A stretch of DNA of 64,000 bases from Pseudorhodoferax sp. Leaf267. GTDB lineage: Bacteria > Pseudomonadota > Gammaproteobacteria > Burkholderiales > Burkholderiaceae_C. The translations under genes and the position numbers were made by a program. The stretch lies in contig NZ_LMMV01000001.1 of NCBI RefSeq assembly GCF_001422405.1, positions 966,620 to 1,030,619 on the forward strand. Direction: 5' to 3'. Below the pieces are notes generated by a model. That model did not search any database and had not been told where the DNA came from. It saw nothing but the letters and a program-made list of their open reading frames with translations. Shown here piece by piece: positions 52,332-61,482 of this stretch. Each line of letters starts with the position of its first letter. Positions within the stretch are counted from its first letter, which is position 1.

Positions 52332-53526
52332 ACGCCGCGCCGAGCCGCCGCCAGGCGCCGCCGGCATGGTGGCGCAGCGCTGCGGCCAGGCCGGCCGGGC
52401 GCCAGGGGTCGAACGCCACCAGCCCCCAGCGCTCGCGCCGGTGCGACATCCACTCGCGCTTGTAGGCGTCGTCGCCGCTCAGGTAATCGATCTCCCGCAC
52501 CCGGTCCACGTCCATCGCGTGGCGGAACAGCGAAGCGCTGAGTACCGAGCCGGCCGAGAACCGGGCGGCATCCTCGCGGTAGGCCAGCTTGTAGATGCAG
52601 GCGCGGCCGTCGCGCACCCACCATAGCTGGGCCGCCAGGGCGCGGCCGTCCACGCGCAGCACGCCGAGCCGCAGGCTGCCCTCGCGTGCCAGCAGCCGCA
52701 CGAGCTGGCGGATGAATTCGGGCCGGGCCTCCGACTGCTTCCAGCTCGCGGCGTAGACCGCCTCGTAATCGTCCAGGCAGGGCTGCAGGCGCGCATCGTC
52801 GGCCTGGCAGATTTCGACGCCCCAGGCCGCGCAGCGGTCGAGCCTGCGGCGGCCGCGCTCGATGTTGTGGCGCAGGCGCGAATGGCGCCCGCGCAGGTAG
52901 GTGTCGAAGTCCAGCCCGGCGCAGGGCAGCGACCAGTTCACGAAACAGAAAAAGCGGTCCACCCAGTAACCGGCCGCGCGCAGGCCTGTGGCCTGGGCCT
53001 GCAGCAAGCCGTCTTCCTCGGCCAGGGGTTGCAGGCGCAGCGTGGCACCCTGCGGCAGGCGGCGCAGTGCGCGGCCCACGGCGCGCCACGTGTCAGGCGC
53101 CAGCCGCCCCATGTCCGCACCCGGGGCGATCGGCCCGTAAGCGCAGCTGTAGTAGTTGGACAGGCTGTGCAGGCCGCCGGCCGCGGCCAGCAGCGGCAGG
53201 CACAGCGGCGCTGCGGGGACGGGCGGCTGCACCAGGGCCAGCCGCAGATCCGCAGCGGCGTGCTCCAGGCCATGCGCGGCCAGCAGCTCGAACCAGGAAA
53301 GGTCCAGGAACAGATCGCCCTGCGCCTCGCCGCGGCCCCAGGAGGGCACGGCCGTGCGCAGGGCCGCGAAGCTCGGCAGCACGCGCACGCCTGCGATGGG
53401 CGGCTGCGCGCTGTCCGTTTCCCGATCCGTCTGCCCCTGGTTCGCCAATGCCGCCCGCCTGCTGTTCGTTGGCGGCATTGTGCCGTTGCGTCCTGGGGCC
53501 TCCGGCCGGGCTGCCACGGACTTCAT
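52303..53526 (-). CDS. GNAT/FemAB-like acyltransferase
   Basis: A 407-residue protein with the double-GNAT layout of the Acetyltransf_6/FemAB-like family: LFLDLSWFELLAAHGLE, then RGRHSRLRHNIERGRRRLDR and a C-terminal QLWWVRDGRACIYKLAYRED, followed by REIDYLSGDDAYKREWMSHR. Proteins of this type are found in polysaccharide and cellulose loci and transfer acyl or aminoacyl groups. It is a candidate for attaching the group activated by the carrier-protein module. ATG 53478 is an alternative start. It is divergent from the small transporter gene. Confidence 0.8.
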   Translation of the reverse strand: MKSVAARPEAPGRNGTMPPTNSRRAALANQGQTDRETDSAQPPIAGVRVLPSFAALRTAVPSWGRGEAQGDLFLDLSWFELLAAHGLEHAAADLRLALVQPPVPAAPLCLPLLAAAGGLHSLSNYYSCAYGPIAPGADMGRLAPDTWRAVGRALRRLPQGATLRLQPLAEEDGLLQAQATGLRAAGYWVDRFFCFVNWSLPCAGLDFDTYLRGRHSRLRHNIERGRRRLDRCAAWGVEICQADDARLQPCLDDYEAVYAASWKQSEARPEFIRQLVRLLAREGSLRLGVLRVDGRALAAQLWWVRDGRACIYKLAYREDAARFSAGSVLSASLFRHAMDVDRVREIDYLSGDDAYKREWMSHRRERWGLVAFDPWRPAGLAAALRHHAGGAWRRLGAAFNRSGVPAP

Positions 53527-53552
53527 GCATGATCGCGGTCCCCGCCACCACC

Positions 53553-53930
53553 ATGCCGTCTGCCGTGAACCCCCTGCTGCTCGCCTTGCTAAGTATCCTG
53601 ATGTCGGTCGCCGCGCAGTTCACCTTGAAGACCGGCATGAGCAGCCAGCCCGTCCAGGCCATGCTCGGCACGCCATGGGGGCTGGGCAAGCTGGCCGGCA
53701 TCCTATTCAACCCTTGGGTGTTCGGCGGCTTCGTGCTGTACGGCCTGGGCGCCGTGGTCTGGCTGTCGGTGCTCGCGCGATGGGACGTCAGCAAGGCCTA
53801 CCCGCTGGTCGGCCTGGGCTTCGTGCTCACGGCCGTGGTGGGCGCGGCGCTCGGTGAGCAGATCGGCGGCCTGCGCGCGGCCGGCATCGGGCTGATCTGC
53901 CTGGGCGTGTGGGCCGTGGCGCGCAGCTGA
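53553..53930 (+). CDS. Small EamA/SMR-type membrane transporter
   Basis: A 125-residue membrane protein with four hydrophobic helices (LLALLSILMSVAAQFTLKTG, FGGFVLYGLGAVVWLSVLA, VGLGFVLTAVVGAAL and GLICLGVWAVARS). It resembles the half-size EamA/SMR proteins such as ArnE/ArnF, which flip lipid-linked sugars. Here it could move a polyprenyl-linked sugar, perhaps made by the HAD-UbiA protein. ATG 53529 would add 8 residues. The next gene starts 11 bases downstream. Confidence 0.75.
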   Translation: MPSAVNPLLLALLSILMSVAAQFTLKTGMSSQPVQAMLGTPWGLGKLAGILFNPWVFGGFVLYGLGAVVWLSVLARWDVSKAYPLVGLGFVLTAVVGAALGEQIGGLRAAGIGLICLGVWAVARS

Positions 53931-53941
53931 GGGGGGCCAGC

Positions 53942-55249
53942 ATGCACCCCCGCCACCGCGCCGATGCGCTGATCGCGCTGGCCCTGGGCCTGGCCAGCAC
54001 CGCCGTCTATGCCTGGCTGGCCCTTCCACTGGCCCGCACGGTCGCGTTCGACTTCCTGAACCTGGCCTTCGACTTCGACCCCCTGTTCTTCGTCACCTAC
54101 CTCACGGCGCCGCTGGCAGAACAGGACGGCCTGAACTACAAGCACCCGCTGTGGATGTTGTTCCGCCCGCTGGCCAGCCCCTTCCTGTGGGCGGGCTGGA
54201 GCGCCAAGGAGTCGGCCGCGCTGGCGATGACGCTGACCGGCGGGCTCAGCGTGGGCCTGGCCTATGCCTACGCCCGGCTGACCGCCATGGGGCGGCCCGA
54301 ATCCGCCGCAGCCGCGCTGCTGTTCGCGGCCAGCAGCTGCAGCCTGTTCACGGCCCTGATCCCTGAGTCCTACGGCTGGGTCAACCTGTCGCTGGCCCTG
54401 CTGTGGTGCGTGCACGTGGCCTCGCAGCGGCGCCCGGGCGGCCTGCTCGCGGCCCGCCTGGCCAGCGCCGTGCTGGTGGCCGGCGTGACGATCTCTAACG
54501 GCGTGCAGTCCACGCTGGCCGAGTTCTTCCTGCGCTGGCGCGCACAGGGCTGGCGCCGCGCCGTCTGGCTGACGGCCTGCTTCGGTGCCGGCACGCTGGT
54601 GCTGATCGGGCTGGCGCTGGTCGTGCTGCAACCGCAGGACCTGTGGCAGGCGCTGAGCCGGCCGGTGCAGACCGCCAAGGACGTCTACTGGCTGCGCACC
54701 AAGGGCGACACGGTCGGCCTGCTGGAACTGCTGCAGACCTACTGGATCTTCGGCTTCTTCGCGCCGGCTTTCGACCACGTCCCGCTGGCGCCGCAGATCG
54801 TGATGCTGGACTTCCGCGCCATGGCCTATTCGCCCGTGATGCTTGTGATCGTGGGCATCTGGGTGGTGTTCTGGCTCGTGAACGCCGGCCATGCCTTGCG
54901 CCTGCCATCGTCGCGCTGGCTGGCCGCCGCGCTGCTGGCATCGGTCGCGTTCAACGTGCTGTTCCACCTGGACTACCAGTACCGCGGCAGCGTCTACATC
55001 TATGCCAGCCACCTGCACTTCCCGCTGTTTGCGCTCGGCCTGGGCGCCGGCCCCTGGGTGCGCCAACAGGGCCCGAGGTGGCGGGCGGCCTACACCGCCG
55101 TGCTGCTGGCCCTAGCCCTGGCCGCCGTCTGGACCAACGGCCAGCGCGCGTTGGAATTCAACGCGCACATGCAGGCCCTGCAACTGCCCGCCGATGCGCC
55201 GGAGATCGGCGCGCCCGGTGCGCCGCGGCCGACCGGCGGGCCACCCTGA
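53942..55249 (+). CDS. Polytopic membrane protein, possible GT-C-like glycosyltransferase
   Basis: A 435-residue membrane protein with about ten hydrophobic segments. An early periplasmic loop holds acidic residues after helix one (FDFLNLAFDFDPLFF), as in GT-C enzymes that use polyprenyl-phosphate sugars, followed by DGLNYKHPLWMLFRPL. No family is assigned with certainty. Pairing with the EamA/SMR-like gene suggests that a lipid-linked sugar is flipped and then transferred outside the membrane. The 3' gap to the next gene is 154 bases. Confidence 0.65.
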   Translation: MHPRHRADALIALALGLASTAVYAWLALPLARTVAFDFLNLAFDFDPLFFVTYLTAPLAEQDGLNYKHPLWMLFRPLASPFLWAGWSAKESAALAMTLTGGLSVGLAYAYARLTAMGRPESAAAALLFAASSCSLFTALIPESYGWVNLSLALLWCVHVASQRRPGGLLAARLASAVLVAGVTISNGVQSTLAEFFLRWRAQGWRRAVWLTACFGAGTLVLIGLALVVLQPQDLWQALSRPVQTAKDVYWLRTKGDTVGLLELLQTYWIFGFFAPAFDHVPLAPQIVMLDFRAMAYSPVMLVIVGIWVVFWLVNAGHALRLPSSRWLAAALLASVAFNVLFHLDYQYRGSVYIYASHLHFPLFALGLGAGPWVRQQGPRWRAAYTAVLLALALAAVWTNGQRALEFNAHMQALQLPADAPEIGAPGAPRPTGGPP

Positions 55250-55403
55250 CCGGCGCACGGCCGGGCGCCAGCTGGTCGCCTGGCGATCCAATTAAGTATG
55301 CTCTGAGCTCCTGTTCGTCCCCCAGTCATGGGAAACTTGCGGGCTGCCAGCGCCGTTTGAAGCGGTCGGCTGACGCGTACTGCTCCCTTTCTGTGGTAGC
55401 GGA

Positions 55404-56411
55404 TTGGCGCGTGAACCTGTCGAGAACCGAGACCCAGCATTGATATCCATTGTCATCCCCAGCCGAAACAGAGCCACGCTGGTGACGCGCGCCCTGGCGG
55501 GCATCCAATCGCAGACTTGGTCGGACTACGAGGTCATCGTGGTCGATGACGGATCGGACACCGCGACCCGCGCTTCCTACACGGAGATCTGGCCCACCCT
55601 GGACGCGCGCTTTCGGCTGGTGCTGCTTGGCGAGGCCGGCCACCGCAGCGCCGGCCCCTCGGTCTCGCGCAACCACGGCATCGCCGTGAGCCGCGGCGAC
55701 GTGCTGGCGTTCTGCGACGACGACGACTACTGGTGCGACAACGGCCACCTGGCCTGCCTGGCGCAGCTGTTCGCCGACCTGCCCGACCTGGATGTCTACA
55801 TCGCCAACCAGCGAGCAGTCGACGTCGACGGCGGCACCAAGCCCGATTGGCTGCCCCTGCTCAATGCACGCGTGGCCGGCCGGCCGCAGTTGGCCGGCGG
55901 CGCGACCGAGGTCAGCGTGCAGGACCTGTGCCGCGGCGGCGGCTTCGGCCACCTGAACATCCTGTCGCTGCGCAAGAGCCTGGCGCAGCAGATCCAGGGC
56001 TTCTGGGAGCGTGTGAGCTACGAGGAAGACCGCGACTTCTTCTGGCGTGCCGTGGACGGCGCGCGGCGCATTGCCTTCAACCCGCGCGTGATCGCCCAGC
56101 ACAACGTGCCTGACCCACGCCTGCGCGCCAACGCATCCACCGCCCACTCGCGCAGCGAACGGCTGCTGCTGGCCGTGCTGGTGTGCCAGCACATCGCGGC
56201 GAACGTGCGGCACCCGGCCGTGGCGGCGCTGGCGGCCCAGTACAGTGGCGACCTGCTGCGCCGGCTCACGATGTTGGCGCTCGAGTCCGGCCAGCGCATC
56301 GCAGCGCTGCAGTTCGCGCGCCAGGCGCTGGGTGCCCGCTTCTCGCTGAAATGGGCCGGCTACGTGCTCATGCTGTCCACGCGCGCCATGCTGGGTGGGC
56401 GCCAGGCATGA
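55404..56411 (+). CDS. Glycosyltransferase family 2
   Basis: A ~335-residue GT-A enzyme. The nucleotide-sugar site is seen in ISIVIPSRNRATLV and YEVIVVDDGSD, the DxD region in VLAFCDDDDYW and the later acidic residues in VSYEEDRDFFW. No ATG lies between the preceding in-frame stop (55371) and the first conserved strand; TTG 55404 is chosen, with TTG 55440 as the alternative. An AT-rich patch at 55288-55301 may be its promoter. It probably adds one sugar of the repeat unit on the cytoplasmic side. Confidence 0.85.
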   Translation: MAREPVENRDPALISIVIPSRNRATLVTRALAGIQSQTWSDYEVIVVDDGSDTATRASYTEIWPTLDARFRLVLLGEAGHRSAGPSVSRNHGIAVSRGDVLAFCDDDDYWCDNGHLACLAQLFADLPDLDVYIANQRAVDVDGGTKPDWLPLLNARVAGRPQLAGGATEVSVQDLCRGGGFGHLNILSLRKSLAQQIQGFWERVSYEEDRDFFWRAVDGARRIAFNPRVIAQHNVPDPRLRANASTAHSRSERLLLAVLVCQHIAANVRHPAVAALAAQYSGDLLRRLTMLALESGQRIAALQFARQALGARFSLKWAGYVLMLSTRAMLGGRQA

Positions 56412-58150
56412 GACCGGCGACACCACAGCGCGTCCTGGTCATCGGCGACGACACCCGCAGCTTTCTCGCAACGGTGCGCTCGCTGGGCCGCCAGGGCCTG
56501 GAGGTGCATGCCGCACCCTACGGTCTGGGGTCGCCCGCGCTGCGCTCGCGCTACATCCACAAGACGCACTTGCTGCCTTACTACCTGGACGGCGGCGCGC
56601 AGTGGCTGGAGTGCATCCGGCGCCTGATCGTCAACGAGGGCATCGCGCTCGTGATCCCGTGCGAGGAGCGCAGCCTGCTGCCGCTGTTTCGCCACCAGGA
56701 CGCGCTGCCCGCCGGCTGTGTGCTGGCCATTCCCGACGCGCCGGCCCTGGAGGCATTCTTCGACAAGGTGCGCACGCGCAGCCTGGCCGCGGCCCAGCAG
56801 GTGCCGACGCCCAAGGGCTACGAGTTGACGGAACACACCCGCGCGGCCGACGTGGCGGCGCAGCTGCAGTTTCCGGTCATCGCGAAGTACCGCCAGTCCT
56901 ATTCCTGGCCTGAGCTCTACGTGCGCACCGGCGTCACGATCCTGCCATCGGAGCCCGAGCTGCAGGCCTGGCTGGACAAGCACCGCGACCAAGCCGGCCT
57001 GATGTTCGTCGAGCAGATGTGCCCGGGCGTCGGCATCGGCGTGTCGGTGCTGTGCGACCAGGGCCGCGTACTGCAGGCGTTCGAGCACCACCGCGCCCAT
57101 GAGCTGGACGGCAGCAGCTACTACCGCAAAAGCGCCCCGCTGCACGATGCGCGCGTGGCCGCCGTGGCACGCATGTGCGCTGCCATCGGCTACACGGGCA
57201 TCGCGATGTTCGAGTTCAAGCTCGACGAGGCCAGCGGCGACTGGGTGTTGCTGGAAGTCAATGCCCGGCCCTGGGGCTCGCTGCCGCTGCCCGTGGCGCT
57301 GGGTGTCGACTTCCCGTACCGGCTGTACCGCCTGCTGGTGCACAAGGAAGCCACACCGGCCGTGCCCTACCGCGTGGGCGTGTACGGCCGCAACCTGGTC
57401 GCCGACATCTGGCAGCTGCGCGTGCTGCTGCCGCGCCTGCGCGGCAGCAAGCTGGTGCTGCTGGGCCAGCTGCTGACCTGGCTGGGCAGCCTGGGCCGCA
57501 TCCTGATCGGCCGCGAGCACCAGGACGTGCTGGTGCTGGACGACTGGCGCCCCGGCGTGCTGGAGCTGCGTCAGTTCTTTGCCGAGCGCTGGCAAGGCCT
57601 GCGCGGAAAACCGCAGCTTGCGCGCAACCCGGCGTTCGCTGCCGGCGGCGCGGGGCTGCGGCGCAGCGACGGTGCGCCGCTCTCGGTGGTCTTTGTCTGC
57701 CAGGGCAACATCTGCCGCAGCCCCTATGCCGAGCACAAGATGCGCCAGCTCGCGCAAGCCGCGGGCCTGCCGCTGCACATCGCATCGGCCGGCATGTTGC
57801 CGCGCAACCGGCGGCCCTCGCCGGCCTCGGCCCAGGCCGCCGCCGCCAGGCGTGGCGTGCCGCTGGACACGCACCTGTCGCAACATGCGCACGAGGCGCT
57901 GCTGCAACAGGCCGATGTGATCGTCATCTTCGACCTGATCAACCAGCACAGCGTGCTCACGCGCCACCCGGCGCTGGCCGCGCGCCTGTGCTACCTGGAT
58001 GAGTTCAGCCCGGGCGCCGGCCCGGTCGAGGAAATCGCCGACCCGGACGGCCGCGATGGCGCGGTGTTCGACGCGATCTACAGCCACATCGACCGCAGCC
58101 TGCAAGGGCTGGTCGAGCGCCTGCGGCGCCCCACAGACAGCCATGCTTGA
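56408..58150 (+). CDS. ATP-grasp ligase fused to low-molecular-weight protein tyrosine phosphatase
   Basis: A 580-residue two-part protein. Residues 1-~390 are an ATP-grasp carboxylate-amine ligase: VLVIGDDTRSFLATVRSLGR, FPVIAKYRQSYSW and the metal-binding FEFKLDEASGDWVLLEVNARPWGS. Residues ~425-580 are a low-molecular-weight phosphatase with the CX5R loop CQGNICRS (Cys431, Arg437) and a late ADPDGRDG acid region. The first half may form an amide on the polymer or its precursor. The second half may regulate polysaccharide export as Wzb does, although no cognate kinase is visible. It overlaps neighbours by 4 and 8 bases. Confidence 0.88.
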   Translation: MRPATPQRVLVIGDDTRSFLATVRSLGRQGLEVHAAPYGLGSPALRSRYIHKTHLLPYYLDGGAQWLECIRRLIVNEGIALVIPCEERSLLPLFRHQDALPAGCVLAIPDAPALEAFFDKVRTRSLAAAQQVPTPKGYELTEHTRAADVAAQLQFPVIAKYRQSYSWPELYVRTGVTILPSEPELQAWLDKHRDQAGLMFVEQMCPGVGIGVSVLCDQGRVLQAFEHHRAHELDGSSYYRKSAPLHDARVAAVARMCAAIGYTGIAMFEFKLDEASGDWVLLEVNARPWGSLPLPVALGVDFPYRLYRLLVHKEATPAVPYRVGVYGRNLVADIWQLRVLLPRLRGSKLVLLGQLLTWLGSLGRILIGREHQDVLVLDDWRPGVLELRQFFAERWQGLRGKPQLARNPAFAAGGAGLRRSDGAPLSVVFVCQGNICRSPYAEHKMRQLAQAAGLPLHIASAGMLPRNRRPSPASAQAAAARRGVPLDTHLSQHAHEALLQQADVIVIFDLINQHSVLTRHPALAARLCYLDEFSPGAGPVEEIADPDGRDGAVFDAIYSHIDRSLQGLVERLRRPTDSHA

Positions 58151-59144
58151 AGTTTCCCGACACACCCCGGCGCGCCTGCCCCAGGGGCATCCGCCCGTGC
58201 TGTGCATCGTCATCGACACCGAAGAGGAGTTCGACTGGGACCGCCCGTTCTCGCGCAGCAACACAGCCACCACCACGATCGCGGCCCAGCCCCTCGCGCA
58301 CGAGCGCATCTACGACGCGCTGGGCGTGGTGCCGACCTATGTGATCGACTACCCCGTGGCGACCACACCCGCGGCCAGCGCGGTGCTGACCCGGCTGATG
58401 CAGGAGGGCCGCTGCGAGATCGGCACGCACCTGCACCCCTGGGTTTCGCCGCCGCACGAGGAGGAGGTGAACCGCTTCAACTCCTACACCGGCAACCTGC
58501 CGCCTGCGCTGGAATACGCCAAGCTCGACGCACTGACGCACGCCATCGCCGACAGCACGGGCCGCAGGCCCACAGTGTTCAAGGCGGGGCGCTACGGACT
58601 GGGCCCTCAGACCTCGCAAACCCTCGCGCGACTTGGCTACGAGATCGACGCCAGCGTAGTGCCGCACACCGCTTTCACGGCTGACAGCGGGCCGGACTTC
58701 AGCGCCTTCGACGTCCATCCCTACTGGTTCGAGACCGAAGGGCGCAAGCTGCTCGAGCTGCCGGTCACGACAGGGTTTTGCGGCAGCCTGCGCGGCCAGG
58801 GCGGTGCGCTGTACCCGGCCCTGCAGACGCCCCTGGGCCGCACGCTGCGGCTGCCCGGCATCGCCTCGCGCGCCGGCCTGCTGGACCGGCTGCGGCTCAC
58901 GCCCGAAGGCTATGTGCTGCAGGACCTGCAGCGCCTGGCCCGCACGCTGGTGCAGGACGGCTGCCAGGTGCTGAGCCTGACCTACCACAGCCCCAGCCTG
59001 GCGCCCGGCCACACGCCCTATGTGCGCGACGCCGCCGACCTGGAACGCTTCCTGGCCTGCATCCAGGGCCTCTTGCTGTACTTCCGCGACACCCTGGGCG
59101 GCACGTTCATGAGCTGCACGCAGCTGCGCCAGGCGCTGCGTTGA
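58143..59144 (+). CDS. Polysaccharide deacetylase-like protein
   Basis: A 333-residue NodB-like protein. The motif-1 acid region is CIVIDTEEEFDWDRPF, the metal histidines are in EIGTHLHPW and a later FKAGRYGLG carries the Arg/Tyr. It fits the divergent deacetylase group found in exopolysaccharide loci, which removes N-acetyl groups from sugars. There is no signal peptide, so it may act on cytoplasmic intermediates. It starts 8 bases inside the upstream gene. Confidence 0.82.
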   Translation: MLEVSRHTPARLPQGHPPVLCIVIDTEEEFDWDRPFSRSNTATTTIAAQPLAHERIYDALGVVPTYVIDYPVATTPAASAVLTRLMQEGRCEIGTHLHPWVSPPHEEEVNRFNSYTGNLPPALEYAKLDALTHAIADSTGRRPTVFKAGRYGLGPQTSQTLARLGYEIDASVVPHTAFTADSGPDFSAFDVHPYWFETEGRKLLELPVTTGFCGSLRGQGGALYPALQTPLGRTLRLPGIASRAGLLDRLRLTPEGYVLQDLQRLARTLVQDGCQVLSLTYHSPSLAPGHTPYVRDAADLERFLACIQGLLLYFRDTLGGTFMSCTQLRQALR

Positions 59145-59223
59145 ACGACTTGCCCAATCGCAGCGCGCCCTTTCCAGTGCACGGCAGCAGGCACGCCCGC
59201 CCCGTCCTTCCCGCGTAACGCCC

Positions 59224-60141
59224 ATGCTCCAGCGCTTGTCCACCCGTCTCGTTCGCACACTGTGCCAGCGCCTGTACCTGGGCGGCATCGCCGGCATCGC
59301 GCAGACCGCCGCGCTGCAGCCCGGCCACCTGCCCTACAGCCTGCTGTCCATGGTGCAGCACCGCGACGTGCTGCCCTACCTCGTGGCGCTGAAGTCCTTC
59401 CATGCGCGCTTGCCCGCGCGGCGCGTGGTCGTGGTCTGCGACCCCTCCATCACGGCCGAGGACCGCGTGCTGCTGGCGCGCCACGTGCCGCACATCGTGC
59501 TGCGCGAGGCCGCGGAGTTCGTCGATCCGCACATCCCGCGCGGCGGCACCTGGGAGCGGCTCTACGCGATCAGTGAATACGCGCGCGACGACTACGTGGT
59601 GCAGCTGGACGCCGACACGCTGACGCTGGGCGCGCTGCCCGAGGTCCAGGCAGCGATCGTGCAGGCGCGCGGCTTCGTGATCGGCGAGAGCGTCGGGCAG
59701 ACGCTGGAGACGCTGCCAGAGGTGGCGCAGCGCGCCCGCGCGTGGCTGGCGCCCCCGATCAACTCGGTCCACATCCAGGCCGTCGTGGAGGCCATGGTCG
59801 ACGAACTCGGCCTGCCGCCGCAGACGCGCTACGTGCGCGGCTGCTCGGGCTTCACGGGCTTTCCGCCCGACGCGGCCATGCGCGCGCGGCTGCTGGCGTT
59901 TTCGGCGCAGATGCGCGAGCGCCATGGCCCGCGCTGGGCGGACTGGGGCACGGAGCAGATCACCTCGAACTACCTGGTGGCCAACGCGCAGGGTACGCAG
60001 GTCCTGCCGTTCCCGCGCTACGGCACGCCGGACGCCATCACGCCGGACGCCGCCTTCATGCATTTCATCGGCTACCTGCGCTTCGTGAACCGTCGCTACG
60101 AGCGCCTGAGCCGGCGCGAGATCGCGCGCCTGCCGCGCTGA
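59224..60141 (+). CDS. Putative GT-A type glycosyltransferase (paralogue of the gene at 44826)
   Basis: A 305-residue protein. It shares with the product of 44826-45728 the blocks RGGTWERL, YVVQLDADTLTLG (DxD motif), RYVRGCSGFTGF, WGTEQITSNYLVAN and FMHFIGYLRF. The two are clear paralogues placed on opposite strands of the same locus. The N-terminus may be longer-membrane-associated (CQRLYLGGIAGIAQTAAL). A sugar-transfer role is inferred from the DxD motif; no named family is offered. Confidence 0.7.
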   Translation: MLQRLSTRLVRTLCQRLYLGGIAGIAQTAALQPGHLPYSLLSMVQHRDVLPYLVALKSFHARLPARRVVVVCDPSITAEDRVLLARHVPHIVLREAAEFVDPHIPRGGTWERLYAISEYARDDYVVQLDADTLTLGALPEVQAAIVQARGFVIGESVGQTLETLPEVAQRARAWLAPPINSVHIQAVVEAMVDELGLPPQTRYVRGCSGFTGFPPDAAMRARLLAFSAQMRERHGPRWADWGTEQITSNYLVANAQGTQVLPFPRYGTPDAITPDAAFMHFIGYLRFVNRRYERLSRREIARLPR

Positions 60142-60150
60142 CCTGCCGCC

Positions 60151-61482
60151 TCAGCCGGTCGCCAGCTGTGCGGGCGGGCGCGCAAGCGCCGCCCTGCCCT
60201 GCTGCACCACGTGCTGCTTGAGCACCTCGAGCAGCACCACGACCACATAGTAGGTCTCGAAGTACGCCAGGCTCACGGCAGCGCCGCCCACGGCGAACGC
60301 CACCAAGGCCAGGCGCAGCGCATCGGCCATGTCGCTGGCCCACAGCATGGACGGCCCTTGGGCCCTGGCGGCGCGCTTGGTGAGCGCGGCATTGATGAAC
60401 GCCGTGCAGCCGATGCCCAGGAAAAGGAACAGCCCGATGAAGCCCTGGTCACCCAGCACCTCGAAGTAGATGCTGTGCGCCGCGATCGGCCCGGGCGAGA
60501 CCGGGCCGGCCGGCAGGAAGCCGCTCAGCAGGCCCTCGTGCGGCCGCACGCTGCCCCACACGCCCCATGACTGCGGGGCATGGAAGCCGCTGCCGAAGAT
60601 CGGGCTCTTGAGCGCAACGGCGGTCGCCACGTTCCAGGCTTCGACACGCCCCATGAACGAGCGGTCCTCGCCGGCATTGCCGATGCTCTCGATGCGCTCG
60701 AACCACTCGGCCGGGCTCAGCACCAGGATCAGGATGACCGCCACGCCGACCAGCACGCTGGCCTTGATGCGGTGGCGGCTGGTGGCCACCATGGCCGCCC
60801 CCACGAGCGCCATCGCCAGGAACGCGCCGCGCGACTCGGAGCCGACCACGGCCAGCGCCGTGAACCCCGTCAGGGCCAGGAAGCCGTAGCGGATGAGCCG
60901 CAGTTTGGAGTACTGGTAGAGGTACAGAAGAATCGGCAGCACCATGACGATGGCCACGCCGAAGTGGTTGTTGTCGCCCATCTTGGAGCTTGGAATGCCG
61001 AGCACGATGTGGCCGCCGCCGGTGGCCAGGGTCTTCAACCCTTCGATGCCGCCGTGAAAGCCCAGGCCGAGCGCGATCGCCACCAGCATGGCATGCAGCC
61101 GCAGCCGCGTGTTCACGAAGAAGAACATCACCAGGCAGTAGGTGAAGGACTTGACCAAGTCAATGTAGATGTCGGTGCTGTTGAATGCGGTGGGCGCGGC
61201 CAGCGCGGCACAGATGCCGCCGTGCGCCAGGAACAGCAGCATCAGCACCGAGGTAGCGTTGAGCGAGAACTTGCCCTTGTTCTGGATGCGCCCGGCGAAC
61301 ATCAGCGTCAGCGCGATGACGGCAAAGAACAGGTTGTAGCGCAGCGAGCCCATGAAGCCGTACAGGTAGAACGGCACCGAGATCACGGACGTCCAGCCCC
61401 ACACCAGGTAGGCGGCAAAGGCATTGGCCAGCGCGATGGGGACGATGAAGACCATCGCCCCCAGCATCATCAGGTCACGCAT
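60151..61482 (-). CDS. O-glycosylation ligase, exosortase A system-associated
   Basis: A 443-residue polytopic membrane protein of the O-antigen ligase superfamily, subfamily linked to exosortase A. The N-terminus (MRDLMMLGAMVFIVPIALAN) and the loop GSGFHAPQSWGVWGSV followed by AAHSIYFEVLGDQGFIGLFLF fit. It is a second Wzy/ligase-type protein besides that at 39699, so one may polymerise and the other transfer the glycan to a protein or lipid. It is translationally coupled to the small upstream gene. Confidence 0.87.
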   Translation of the reverse strand: MRDLMMLGAMVFIVPIALANAFAAYLVWGWTSVISVPFYLYGFMGSLRYNLFFAVIALTLMFAGRIQNKGKFSLNATSVLMLLFLAHGGICAALAAPTAFNSTDIYIDLVKSFTYCLVMFFFVNTRLRLHAMLVAIALGLGFHGGIEGLKTLATGGGHIVLGIPSSKMGDNNHFGVAIVMVLPILLYLYQYSKLRLIRYGFLALTGFTALAVVGSESRGAFLAMALVGAAMVATSRHRIKASVLVGVAVILILVLSPAEWFERIESIGNAGEDRSFMGRVEAWNVATAVALKSPIFGSGFHAPQSWGVWGSVRPHEGLLSGFLPAGPVSPGPIAAHSIYFEVLGDQGFIGLFLFLGIGCTAFINAALTKRAARAQGPSMLWASDMADALRLALVAFAVGGAAVSLAYFETYYVVVVLLEVLKQHVVQQGRAALARPPAQLATG

